64,000 nucleotides of DNA, taken from NCBI RefSeq assembly GCF_943733665.1, contig NZ_OX030782.1, positions 3,644,501 to 3,708,500 of the forward strand, given 5' to 3'. The stretch's first letter is position 1; the number at the start of each line of letters is the position of its first letter. The translations under genes and the position numbers were made by a program. Shown one piece after another: positions 54,991 to 63,251 of the stretch. The notes under the pieces were generated by a model. That model was not told the origin of the DNA. It saw only the letters and a program-made list of their open reading frames with translations, and made no database searches. This stretch comes from Aquimarina sp. Aq107 (GTDB taxonomy: Bacteria; Bacteroidota; Bacteroidia; Flavobacteriales; Flavobacteriaceae).

Positions 54991-55545
54991 TTGGATAATA
55001 GAGAACTGATTAACAAGTGTAAGAAAAACAATAGAGAAGCACAAAGTAAATTATTTTATGCCTACCGGGATAAATTATTTTCATTGTGCTTAAAGTATTG
55101 CAAGAATTATGAGGAAGCAGAGGACATTTTACACGATTCTTTTCTTATTATTTTTAAGAAAATAAATCAATATAATTTTAAAGGTTCTTTTGAAGGATGG
55201 ATGAAGAGAATCACCATTAATAAGGCAATAGATCACTACAAAAACGATTTTAATAAAAATGTACCTCTAAAAGAAGAACTAACTTCTAATATTAACATAG
55301 ACACACAAACATTTAATTTTTCTATAGACGAATTATTAGCATTTATTCATGAGTTACCTAGTCAATATAGATTAGTTTTTAGTTTATATGAACTAGATAA
55401 TTATTCTCATAAAGAAGTGGCAAAAATGCTTAAAATTTCTGAAGGAACATCTAAATCCAATTTACATAGGGCAAAAATATTATTAAAGACAAAGATTCTT
55501 GCGCAGAATGATTATCAAAAAAAAATGGCAGTAAGTAATGGATAA
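54991..55545 (+). CDS. ECF-family RNA polymerase sigma factor
   Basis: 184 residues, TTG start (MDNRELINKCKKNNREAQ); the nearby ATG at 54968 is out of frame and stops at once. Region 2: YAYRDKLFSLCLKYCKNYEEAEDILHDSFL with the downstream FEGWMKRITINKAIDHYK; region 4: LPSQYRLVFSLYELDNYSHKEVAKML...GTSKSNLHRAKILLK. It overlaps the next gene, a membrane protein, by 8 nt, as sigma/anti-sigma pairs do. Its own promoter matches the upstream lipoprotein's, suggesting autoregulation. Confidence 0.92.
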   Translation: MDNRELINKCKKNNREAQSKLFYAYRDKLFSLCLKYCKNYEEAEDILHDSFLIIFKKINQYNFKGSFEGWMKRITINKAIDHYKNDFNKNVPLKEELTSNINIDTQTFNFSIDELLAFIHELPSQYRLVFSLYELDNYSHKEVAKMLKISEGTSKSNLHRAKILLKTKILAQNDYQKKMAVSNG

Positions 55546-57049
55546 TGGAAAAGACATAGGAAAAGTGTTCAAAGAGCATCTAGGTGATTTTAACAAATCG
55601 CCAGAAAATGTTATCTGGAAAGATCTGGAGGCAGAATTAGACAAAACAAATACTTCTAAACGAATCTATTGGTTACGTATTATAGGTATAGCAGCTCTCT
55701 TTATAATGATAATTGTAACTGGTGTTTTTACATTCATTGAGCCGTCTAATAAAAACAAACCATCATATACTGACATATTTATTCAACAAGATCAGAACGA
55801 AAATTGTAATGAAATTGACAATAATCCCAATGGAGAAATAACAAATAACACGAACCAACTTTTCTCTAGTGATAATGAAAAAATTGAAGATAAGAGCATA
55901 CTCAATAAAACCGAACCAAACCATAATGATTTTCGAAAAAAAGACACAATCGAAATTATAAGTGTAACAACCACAACCTCTGATAAAACAGTTCCCCAAA
56001 ATGTTCCTAATCCGGCTTTAGTAACAAATCAGAATAAAATCGCTAATAGTAATACATCTATAATATCTGATTCGATCCCTAAGAAAATAATGAATGGTTT
56101 AATTTCAGAAAAGAGCAACAAAACCAAACGTGCAAAGAATTATAATCAAGCTTCAGCTAATATTCCGAGCACTAAAACAAATCAAAACAACAAATCAGAA
56201 CCTTTTAAACGTACAATATCTAAGGATACTATTTTCTTAGGAGCGCCTAATCAAAGTATTGTCTCGGATAATCAAGAAAATAAAATAATAAAAAATGACA
56301 CTATACCTACCGATGTTATTACTGAAAACAATGAAATTCTTAAAAAAACCTCTAAGGATACATTGATTTATCTAAAGCCTGTCCAGAAAAAAATGTTTAA
56401 AAACTTCAATTTTGCGGTTCACGCAATTCCAACGTATACCATTCCTAACAATGGTTCTTTGGTAAGTGACAGGTTATTAAACAACGAGCAAACCGGAAAA
56501 TTAACTTTAAATTATGGTGTAGTTCTTACCGCAGATTTTAATGAAAAAATTAGCTTAAGAACAGGTTATAATAGAATAGCATTAAACACTAAAATTAACG
56601 ATATAAAAATTGACACACTACCTAGTGCTCTTTTAGATTCGAACATATTAATACCTAATACTATTGTTCAGAGTATTTCAAATCAAGAAACAGTCGACCT
56701 GACTCAAAAGGTGTTTTATCACGAACTTTCGGCAGGATTAGCGTATAAAATAATTAATAATCGATTTGATTGGTCTATAATAGGTGGCGCGAGCTTTTTA
56801 ATTCTGCAAAAAAACAACATAACCTTGCAGTCAAATTCTAATACTTTTAACTTAGGAAGAAGTAACAATCTAAAATCAACAAATACAAGCATAAATTTTG
56901 GTTCGAATCTTAGATATCTTCTTTTTAAGAATACATATATCAATGTAGAACCTATATTTAAATATCAAATGCAGAGCGCTAGTAAAAACCAAAAAAGCTA
57001 CAAACCTCTATATTTTACGATACAGACCGGATTATCAATTGATTTCTAA
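55538..57049 (+). CDS. Membrane protein, probable anti-sigma-like partner with C-terminal barrel-like domain
   Basis: 503 residues. A short cytoplasmic N-terminus (FKEHLGDFNKSPENVIWKDLE) precedes one membrane helix (~45-67), then a low-complexity Asn/Thr/Lys stretch (~70-280), then a beta-rich C-terminal part ending in YFTIQTGLSIDF. Proteins of this layout beside ECF sigma genes in Flavobacteriaceae are thought to hold the sigma factor at the membrane. That role is inference from position and the 8-nt overlap. Confidence 0.75.
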   Translation: MDNGKDIGKVFKEHLGDFNKSPENVIWKDLEAELDKTNTSKRIYWLRIIGIAALFIMIIVTGVFTFIEPSNKNKPSYTDIFIQQDQNENCNEIDNNPNGEITNNTNQLFSSDNEKIEDKSILNKTEPNHNDFRKKDTIEIISVTTTTSDKTVPQNVPNPALVTNQNKIANSNTSIISDSIPKKIMNGLISEKSNKTKRAKNYNQASANIPSTKTNQNNKSEPFKRTISKDTIFLGAPNQSIVSDNQENKIIKNDTIPTDVITENNEILKKTSKDTLIYLKPVQKKMFKNFNFAVHAIPTYTIPNNGSLVSDRLLNNEQTGKLTLNYGVVLTADFNEKISLRTGYNRIALNTKINDIKIDTLPSALLDSNILIPNTIVQSISNQETVDLTQKVFYHELSAGLAYKIINNRFDWSIIGGASFLILQKNNITLQSNSNTFNLGRSNNLKSTNTSINFGSNLRYLLFKNTYINVEPIFKYQMQSASKNQKSYKPLYFTIQTGLSIDF

Positions 57050-57182
57050 GTACTTATGAACTAAAAAAAGTAATTATCTTTCATTTTTTTATCCAATAAT
57101 CATAGTATCCCTACTTATTTTAGAAATCACCCATATAATATATCCAATAAGAAAGAAAACTGATATATTTATTTTGCGAAAA

Positions 57183-57257
57183 GCGTAATAATCACAAGCC
57201 GATGTTTTACTATTTGCGAAAAACGCAAAATTAACTTATTTTTCTACATTACTTTTC
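57183..57257 (+). promoter_or_regulatory. Paired-site promoter 4 (HTH regulator gene)
   Basis: Distal GCGTAATAATCACAA (57183-57197; right half matches, left half poor), 16 bp, proximal TTGCGAAAAACGCAA (57214-57228, perfect arms), -33 triplet AAT (non-consensus), 18 bp, TACTTTTC (57250-57257). An extra TTGCG-AAAAG-CGTAA lies at 57174-57188. Confidence 0.65.
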
Positions 57258-57294
57258 CACTTCGGAACATCATCAATCTTATTAAAATCAAAAA

Positions 57295-58263
57295 ATGATA
57301 CAAGAAAACTTCTTAGAACTTATAAAAAAACAAATTAATTCTAAAAATTCTCTTATTGATGAAGTAGCTACCGCATTGGACATTAGTTATGACGCTGCTC
57401 ACAGAAGAATCAGTAAAAAAAGTAAATTATCATTAGAAGAAGGAGTTACATTAGCTAAATACTTCAGTTTATCAATAGATCAGCTATTCTCTAGTGAAGA
57501 CGAACACATAGTAGCTGTAAAAAAAACAGCTCCTGTTCGCGATATGGAAAGTCTTCTTGCTTATTATGAGAATTCCTATAACTCCTTATCACCTCTCATA
57601 AACAATAAGGATGTAGAAATGATTTATTCTGCTAAGGATTTGCCGATTTTTTATACATCAGACGACAATTTACTTTCTAAATTTAAAATGTATGTCTGGT
57701 TAAAAATAATGGATTCTGATCTTGGTGATGTTAGATTTACAGGTTTTAATCCTTCTTTATCACTATTAGAAGCCGCAAAACGTTTAGGTAATATGTACAA
57801 TGACCTAAACTCCGTAGAGATATGGGATATTACCACTATAAATAGTACATTAAAACAAATCCACTTTTATTTTGAATCGAATTCACTTACTTCTAAAGAT
57901 GCATTAGAAATATGTGATGACCTTCAGAAATTGATTCAAAGAATTTCTAAAAAAATAATTGATCAAAAAGATAACTTTAAATTCTATTATAATGAGTTAT
58001 TACTAATGAACAATCGTGTATTAGTTAAAACACCTACCGAAACATCATTATATGTTCCTTTCACTATTCTATCATATTATAGAACCAATGATGTGATTAC
58101 CTGTAATCAAGCAGAACATTTTTTGAATATACAAATGGATGGCTCCAAACTATTAAGTACAGCTGGCGAAAAGGAAAGAAATCTATTTTTTAATAAAATG
58201 TACAAAAAAATAGATGCACTCCGATCTCTTATAGCAGCTAAAAATGTTCTTGAATTCGAATAA
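57295..58263 (+). CDS. Helix-turn-helix (XRE/BetR-like) transcriptional regulator
   Basis: 322 residues. The N-terminal ~60 residues form a helix-turn-helix (EVATALDISYDAAHRRISKK, then LSLEEGVTLAKYFSLSIDQLF) of the BetR/XRE type. The remaining ~250 residues are helical, with no known domain, as in a Bacteroidota-specific regulator family I have seen near envelope genes. It is the only dedicated DNA-binding protein of this region besides the ECF sigma, and its own promoter carries the paired sites. Confidence 0.8.
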   Translation: MIQENFLELIKKQINSKNSLIDEVATALDISYDAAHRRISKKSKLSLEEGVTLAKYFSLSIDQLFSSEDEHIVAVKKTAPVRDMESLLAYYENSYNSLSPLINNKDVEMIYSAKDLPIFYTSDDNLLSKFKMYVWLKIMDSDLGDVRFTGFNPSLSLLEAAKRLGNMYNDLNSVEIWDITTINSTLKQIHFYFESNSLTSKDALEICDDLQKLIQRISKKIIDQKDNFKFYYNELLLMNNRVLVKTPTETSLYVPFTILSYYRTNDVITCNQAEHFLNIQMDGSKLLSTAGEKERNLFFNKMYKKIDALRSLIAAKNVLEFE

Positions 58264-58438
58264 AATTGTAAACATTTAGATTCTCTTACGACAAAATTCT
58301 CAAGTTATTTTATGTCCTAAAAGAAGGCTATAAAAAAATAATTTTACTTTTTTGTAACATTTTCGTAACAACATACGTATAATAAATAAAAAGCAAAGCC
58401 CTAAAGTATTCACTAATAAAATTTCAAGGATAACATAG

Positions 58439-59302
58439 ATGAGACAACTTAAGATTACGAAGCAGGTAACGAATCGTGAGACTGCATCGCTGGACAAGTA
58501 TTTGCAAGAAATAGGAAAAGTAGATCTTATTACTGCTGATGAAGAGGTGGAATTAGCTCAGCGAATAAAAGCTGGAGATGAAAGAGCCCTTGAAAAATTA
58601 ACTAAAGCGAATTTACGATTTGTTGTATCTGTTGCAAAGCAATACCAAAATCAAGGACTTACTTTACCTGATTTAATAAATGAAGGTAATTTAGGATTAA
58701 TCAAAGCTGCTAAACGTTTTGATGAAACAAGAGGTTTTAAGTTCATTTCGTATGCAGTATGGTGGATTCGTCAATCTATCTTACAAGCTTTAGCAGAACA
58801 GTCTCGTATCGTTCGTTTACCATTGAACAAGATTGGTTCTATTAATAAAATTAATAAAACATATGCTTTTCTAGAGCAATCTCACGAACGTCCGCCAAGT
58901 GCTGAAGAGATTGCAAAAGAACTAGATATGACTATTAATGACGTAAAAGAGTCTATGAAAAACTCTGGTCGTCACGTAAGTATGGATGCTCCTTTAGTAG
59001 AAGGTGAAGATTCTAATCTTTATGATGTATTAAATTCTGGAGAATCTCCAAATCCTGATAGATCATTATTGCACGAATCACTTCGTACGGAGATTGAAAG
59101 AGCTCTAGAAACACTTACTCCTAGAGAAGCTGATGTAATCCGTTTATATTTCGGTCTTGGAGATCAACATCCTATGACATTAGAAGAAATTGGAGAAACT
59201 TTTGACCTAACACGTGAGCGTGTTCGTCAAATTAAAGAAAAAGCTATTCGTAGATTAAAACATACATCTCGTAGTAAAATATTAAAAACTTATTTAGGAT
59301 AA
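58439..59302 (+). CDS. rpoD: Primary sigma factor RpoD/SigA
   Basis: 287 residues: short, without region 1.1, as is normal for the Bacteroidota primary sigma. Region 1.2 ([16 protein letters not shown]), region 2 ([39 protein letters not shown]), region 3 ([15 protein letters not shown]) and region 4 ([36 protein letters not shown]) are all intact. It directs transcription from the TAnnTTTG promoters seen throughout the window. Confidence 0.97.
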   Translation: MRQLKITKQVTNRETASLDKYLQEIGKVDLITADEEVELAQRIKAGDERALEKLTKANLRFVVSVAKQYQNQGLTLPDLINEGNLGLIKAAKRFDETRGFKFISYAVWWIRQSILQALAEQSRIVRLPLNKIGSINKINKTYAFLEQSHERPPSAEEIAKELDMTINDVKESMKNSGRHVSMDAPLVEGEDSNLYDVLNSGESPNPDRSLLHESLRTEIERALETLTPREADVIRLYFGLGDQHPMTLEEIGETFDLTRERVRQIKEKAIRRLKHTSRSKILKTYLG

Positions 59303-59372
59303 CTTTTTATTTCCTAAATTGCGATTACAAACAGTTTATAACATAACTGTTCGTTTTTTGATTGATGAATGA

Positions 59373-59399
59373 CCTCCGGCTGATTACCGGAGGTTTTTT
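59373..59399 (+). terminator. Intrinsic terminator after rpoD
   Basis: Stem CCTCCGG/CCGGAGG with a 7-nt loop and six T. An earlier hairpin AACAGTT/AACTGTT lies just before it. Confidence 0.87.
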
Positions 59400-59522
59400 C
59401 ATGTATATACATAGTTATTCAAAATTTAAAGAAAATTTTCTAGCGAACTTTTGAAACCATTTTATATTATCCAAGTACTTTTTGATATAAAAAACAGTAT
59501 ATTTAAGAAAGATTCATATCAA

Positions 59523-59930
59523 ATGTGGCAAACTATTAGTTATGTAAGTACCGTAGATCCTTCACTAAGCGACGATGATATGGAAAAATTATTTGACTTC
59601 GTTAAATTAAAAAATAATAACCTTAAAATTACTGGGATTTTAATGTACTCAGATGGTAATTTTCTACAGGTTCTAGAAGGAAAAAAAGATTTAATCGATT
59701 CCTTATTTCTAAAAATAAAACAAGATGCTAGGCATTATAATATTATCAAAATCTTTGATAGAGCCATAGTAAACCCTTGTTTTTCTAGATATCATTCTAA
59801 TTTTACAGTTGTTGGAGAATCTTATGATCATAGTGAACTTCAAGCTTTTCTTAGAGAAGAAAAATCATTTAATCCAGACAATTACAAAAGTATCTCATAT
59901 CTAGCTAATAAATTCATGAAATTATCATAA
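59523..59930 (+). CDS. BLUF-domain blue-light sensor, copy 1
   Basis: 135 residues from the ATG at 59523; the frame is open back to 59451 but that part is not shared with the sisters. It is a single BLUF domain: Tyr7 in ISYVST, Asn31 in KNNNLKITGIL, Gln49 in NFLQVLEG, the residues that hydrogen-bond FAD. The Trp/Met positions of the beta-5 strand (normally like WSM) read NPCFSRYHSNF. No output domain is present, so it must act by protein contact. It is the first of three tandem copies. Confidence 0.88.
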   Translation: MWQTISYVSTVDPSLSDDDMEKLFDFVKLKNNNLKITGILMYSDGNFLQVLEGKKDLIDSLFLKIKQDARHYNIIKIFDRAIVNPCFSRYHSNFTVVGESYDHSELQAFLREEKSFNPDNYKSISYLANKFMKLS

Positions 59931-60055
59931 TGAATGTTCTGTTTTTTACGGTTTCGTAAAAGTGATTTCAATAAAAGAATAAACAAACGATAAAATTAAA
60001 AATTAACATAAAAATTCCCCAAAAAATAACTAACTTTAGTTTATAAGAAACTAAT

Positions 60056-60460
60056 ATGTTACATACAATATCTTATGTAAGTACTTCTAAAAAGCTTTCT
60101 GATTTTCAAATCAATGAACTGTTATATATTTCAAAACTAAAAAATGATGAGCTAAATATTACTGGAATTTTGATGCATTCTGATCAAAATTTCTTTCAAA
60201 TCATAGAAGGTGAAAAGCCAATCATATTAAACCTATATCGAAAAATCGAAGAAGATTTAAGACATTTCAATCTCATTAAAATATTTGACAGACCAATTCA
60301 TACTCCATCTTTTAAAAGTTTTCAGAGTAGCTATACCACTGTTCGCGGAAAAAAAGATTATTTAGAACTACAACAGTTCCTAGAGCAAGAAAAAGCACAT
60401 AACCGAAAAAGTTTTAAAAGTATTTCATATTTGACTAATAAATTTTTGGGACTTCCCTAA
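60056..60460 (+). CDS. BLUF-domain blue-light sensor, copy 2
   Basis: 134 residues. BLUF landmarks: Tyr7 in ISYVST, Asn30 in LKNDELNITGIL, Gln48 in NFFQIIEG. The beta-5 region reads TPSFKSFQSSYTT, again without Trp or Met. It shares the C-terminal SISYLTNKF with its neighbours. It is the most diverged of the three (His in HSDQ where the others have YSDG). The 125-bp gap before it carries no terminator I can see. Confidence 0.87.
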   Translation: MLHTISYVSTSKKLSDFQINELLYISKLKNDELNITGILMHSDQNFFQIIEGEKPIILNLYRKIEEDLRHFNLIKIFDRPIHTPSFKSFQSSYTTVRGKKDYLELQQFLEQEKAHNRKSFKSISYLTNKFLGLP

Positions 60461-60574
60461 AAATATACGGTCAAAAAAATGATAAGATTAAACTATTAAA
60501 CAAATGTTAATTTTTTTAAGATTAGGGATAACTCCCCACAATTAATATTAAATTTAATAAACACTTATTTTGTT

Positions 60575-60982
60575 ATGTGGCAAACCATTAGTTATGTAAG
60601 TACAGCAAATCGATTATTAACTAACGCTGATATTAATGAACTACTAGATTTTGTTAAGGTTAAAAATAATAGCCTAAACATAACCGGTATTTTAATGTAC
60701 TCTGATGGTAACTTTTTTCAAATCCTTGAAGGTGAAAAAACTATTATAAAAGAATTATTCAAAAAAATACTTCTTGATTCTATGCATTATGATGTAATCA
60801 AGATATTTGATCATGAAATGGAGAAACCGTCATTTTCCGCATATAATTCCAGTTTTTCTACAATTAATAGAAGATCTGAACATTCGGAATTACAGCAATT
60901 TTTAGAAAAAGAAAAATCTAATAATCCCGAAACATTCAAAAGTATATCTTATTTAACAAACAAATTTATGCAGCTTTCTTAA
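60575..60982 (+). CDS. BLUF-domain blue-light sensor, copy 3
   Basis: 135 residues. Tyr7 in ISYVST, Asn31 in VKNNSLNITGIL and Gln49 in NFFQILEG are present. The beta-5 region reads KPSFSAYNSSFST. It is closer to copy 1 (MWQTISYVST and MYSDGNF shared). The C-terminal cap SISYLTNKFMQLS is common to all three, so all probably share a partner or a dimer mode. Followed 50 nt later by rpe. Confidence 0.88.
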   Translation: MWQTISYVSTANRLLTNADINELLDFVKVKNNSLNITGILMYSDGNFFQILEGEKTIIKELFKKILLDSMHYDVIKIFDHEMEKPSFSAYNSSFSTINRRSEHSELQQFLEKEKSNNPETFKSISYLTNKFMQLS

Positions 60983-61005
60983 CCCCAATTTCAAAACTTT
61001 AATAG

Positions 61006-61013
61006 TACTTTTG
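61006..61013 (+). promoter_or_regulatory. -7 element TACTTTTG for rpe-ypdA-DinB
   Basis: Exact TAnnTTTG match 19 bp before the rpe ATG. Confidence 0.5.
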
Positions 61014-61032
61014 TGGCAAACAACACAATTTT

Positions 61033-61692
61033 ATGTCTTCAAAACTAATTGCCCCTTCAGTACTAGCTGCCGATTTCGCTAACTTACAACGTGATGTAGA
61101 AATGATCAATAACAGTGATGCGGATTGGTTTCATATCGATATCATGGATGGAGTTTTTGTACCTAACATCTCTTTTGGGATGCCCGTATTAAGAGATATC
61201 GTAAAACACGCAACAAAAACTATTGATGTACATTTAATGATTGTTGATCCAGACAGATATATAAAAACTTTTGCTGATTTAGGAAGTAATATACTTACTG
61301 TTCACTACGAAGCTTGTACGCATCTCCATAGAACATTACAAGCTATAAAAGCAGAAGGTATGAAAGCAGGTGTTGCTATAAATCCGCATACGAATGTAAG
61401 CCTACTAGAAGATACAATTAAGGATATTGATTTAGTATGTATTATGAGTGTAAATCCAGGTTTTGGAGGACAATCATTTATAGAAAATACTTACAAAAAA
61501 GTAAAACAACTTAAAGAAATCATTGATCGCAATAATTCGCAAACAATGATCGAAATAGATGGAGGAGTTACTAACAAAAATGCTAAACAGCTTATAGAAG
61601 CTGGTGCCGATGTTCTTGTAGCTGGAAGTTATGTATTTAAAAGTGATGATCCAATCCAGACCATTACAGGATTGAAAGAGTTGATTGCCTAA
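61033..61692 (+). CDS. rpe: Ribulose-phosphate 3-epimerase
   Basis: 219 residues, TIM barrel. Metal/substrate residues: ADWFHIDIMDGVFVPN, VDVHLM-type strand with IDVHLMI, SVNPGFGGQSFI phosphate loop and the IEIDGGV acid. It interconverts ribulose- and xylulose-5-phosphate in the pentose phosphate pathway. Its stop codon overlaps the ypdA start by one base (TAATG), so the two are coupled. Confidence 0.97.
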   Translation: MSSKLIAPSVLAADFANLQRDVEMINNSDADWFHIDIMDGVFVPNISFGMPVLRDIVKHATKTIDVHLMIVDPDRYIKTFADLGSNILTVHYEACTHLHRTLQAIKAEGMKAGVAINPHTNVSLLEDTIKDIDLVCIMSVNPGFGGQSFIENTYKKVKQLKEIIDRNNSQTMIEIDGGVTNKNAKQLIEAGADVLVAGSYVFKSDDPIQTITGLKELIA

Positions 61693-62669
61693 TGAAACAT
61701 TATGATCTTATAGTAATTGGTGGTGGTCCAATAGGTATCGCCTGTGGACTAGAAGCGAAAAAAAACGGGTTAGATTATCTTATTATTGAGAAAGGACCAA
61801 TAGTGAATTCTCTTTTTAACTACCCAATTAATATGCAGTTTTTTTCTTCTTCAGAAAAACTAGAGATCGATGGAATTCCTTTCATAAGTAATGAAGCTAA
61901 ACCTAAAAGAAATGAGGCTTTAGAATATTATCGAAGAATTGTTACTTCTAATGATATAAATATTCATCTTTTTGAAAAAGTAAATACCATAAAAAAAGAG
62001 GATACTACTTTTTTTATAGACACAGAAAAACAAAATTACGTAGCGAATAAAGTTATTGTTGCAACTGGTTTTTATGATATTCCTAATACAATAAATGTTC
62101 CCGGAGAAGATCTATCAAAAGTGTCTCACTACTATAAGGACCCCCATTTTTTTGCAAAACAAAAATTAGTCGTTGTTGGCGCTAGTAATTCTGCTGTAGA
62201 CGCCGCTTTAGAGTGTTATCGAAAAGGTGCTGATGTAACCATGATTGTAAGATCACCAGAAATCGGAAATAGAGTAAAATACTGGGTAAAACCTGATATT
62301 GAAAATAGGATTTCAGAAGGAAGCATTAATGTTTTCTTTAATAGTACGGTAAACAAAATATTACCTCTACATATCATTATAAATACGCCAGATGGAGAAG
62401 TTAGTATCGAAAATGATTATGTCTTAGCGTTAACTGGATATACTCCAAATTTTGATTTTCTACAGAAAATTGGAATTCAACTCTCCGATGATGAGAAAAA
62501 ATATCCTAACTATAATGACCAAACTATGGAATCAAACATCAGTGGATTATATTTAGCTGGTGTTATCTGTGGAGGAATGGATACTCATGTTTGGTTCATA
62601 GAAAACTCCAGAATACATGCAAAAACTATTATAAAACATATAATATCCAAACGCTCAAGTGTTTTATAA
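61692..62669 (+). CDS. ypdA: YpdA-like FAD/NAD(P) oxidoreductase (putative bacillithiol disulfide reductase)
   Basis: 325 residues. The FAD site is IGGGPIGIACGLEA at residue ~7; the NAD(P) site is VVGASNSAVDAALECYRKG near 160. There is no CxxC redox pair, which separates it from thioredoxin reductase and fits YpdA, the flavoenzyme reducing bacillithiol disulfide. It overlaps the rpe stop by one base and the following DinB-fold gene by 11 nt. Confidence 0.85.
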   Translation: MKHYDLIVIGGGPIGIACGLEAKKNGLDYLIIEKGPIVNSLFNYPINMQFFSSSEKLEIDGIPFISNEAKPKRNEALEYYRRIVTSNDINIHLFEKVNTIKKEDTTFFIDTEKQNYVANKVIVATGFYDIPNTINVPGEDLSKVSHYYKDPHFFAKQKLVVVGASNSAVDAALECYRKGADVTMIVRSPEIGNRVKYWVKPDIENRISEGSINVFFNSTVNKILPLHIIINTPDGEVSIENDYVLALTGYTPNFDFLQKIGIQLSDDEKKYPNYNDQTMESNISGLYLAGVICGGMDTHVWFIENSRIHAKTIIKHIISKRSSVL

Positions 62670-63204
62670 AGATCCTATAATCGTTTTTAAAAGAAGATCA
62701 GAAAAATGGTATACAGATCTTCAAAATTATAGTCAGGACGAATTGTATCACAAACCTGCATCTAATCAATGGTGTCTTGCAGAGTTATTCGATCATATCA
62801 TTCGAGTAGCAAAAACATATCAGCTTCCTAATTTTCAAAAATGTATTGAGAATAGCATTAAAAAAGGAAAACCAAAAAATAGTGCTGCGTATCTAATATT
62901 TAATTTAAATATTATTCCTTCTCGTACGATAAAAATGGAATCTTTTCCCACTAAAATTGTATCAGATTTTACCCCTGAAATTTTAGAAAGAGAAACTTTA
63001 GAAAATAAATTCAAAGAATTTATTACAGAAGCTTTATCCCAGGAACCATTAATCAAACATTTCGATAAAAAAATAAAACATAGCCATCCATTCTTCGGAA
63101 TGATTAACGCTGTAGAATGGTTTTCTCTTATAGAAATACATATGAGACATCATGAACGCCAAAAGAAACGGTTAGAAGTAATAACAAATAAAAAAGCTCT
63201 CTAA
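62659..63204 (+). CDS. DinB-superfamily protein
   Basis: 181 residues, GTG start inside the end of ypdA. A four-helix DinB fold: NQWCLAELFDHIIRVAKTY with its His, and EIHMRHHERQKKRL, whose spaced histidines suit the metal triad. Some DinB proteins are bacillithiol S-transferases, so the overlap with ypdA hints at a thiol-related role; that is inference. Its last codons and stop form the left arm of a perfect palindrome. Confidence 0.82.
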   Translation: MFYKDPIIVFKRRSEKWYTDLQNYSQDELYHKPASNQWCLAELFDHIIRVAKTYQLPNFQKCIENSIKKGKPKNSAAYLIFNLNIIPSRTIKMESFPTKIVSDFTPEILERETLENKFKEFITEALSQEPLIKHFDKKIKHSHPFFGMINAVEWFSLIEIHMRHHERQKKRLEVITNKKAL

Positions 63205-63235
63205 ATTTAGAGAGCTTTTTTATTTGTTATTACTT
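63176..63235. terminator. Perfect 60-bp palindrome, bidirectional terminator
   Basis: The two 30-base arms are exact reverse complements with no spacer; the centre lies between 63205 and 63206. The inner part (AGCTCTCTAAA / TTTAGAGAGCT with A6/T6 flanks) is a classic bidirectional terminator, but the pairing continues 13 bp further on each side. It spans the end of the DinB coding region. Confidence 0.9.
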
Positions 63236-63251
63236 TAATTTAAAAGGTAAA

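Noticed and set aside
54968..54991. ATG at 54968 as start of the ECF sigma gene
   Set aside because: It is followed by a stop after three codons and is in another frame; TTG at 54991 gives the full region 2.
59451..59522. Longer start for BLUF copy 1
   Set aside because: It needs a TTG codon and the extra 24 residues have no match in the two sister copies, which start at the equivalent of the ATG at 59523.
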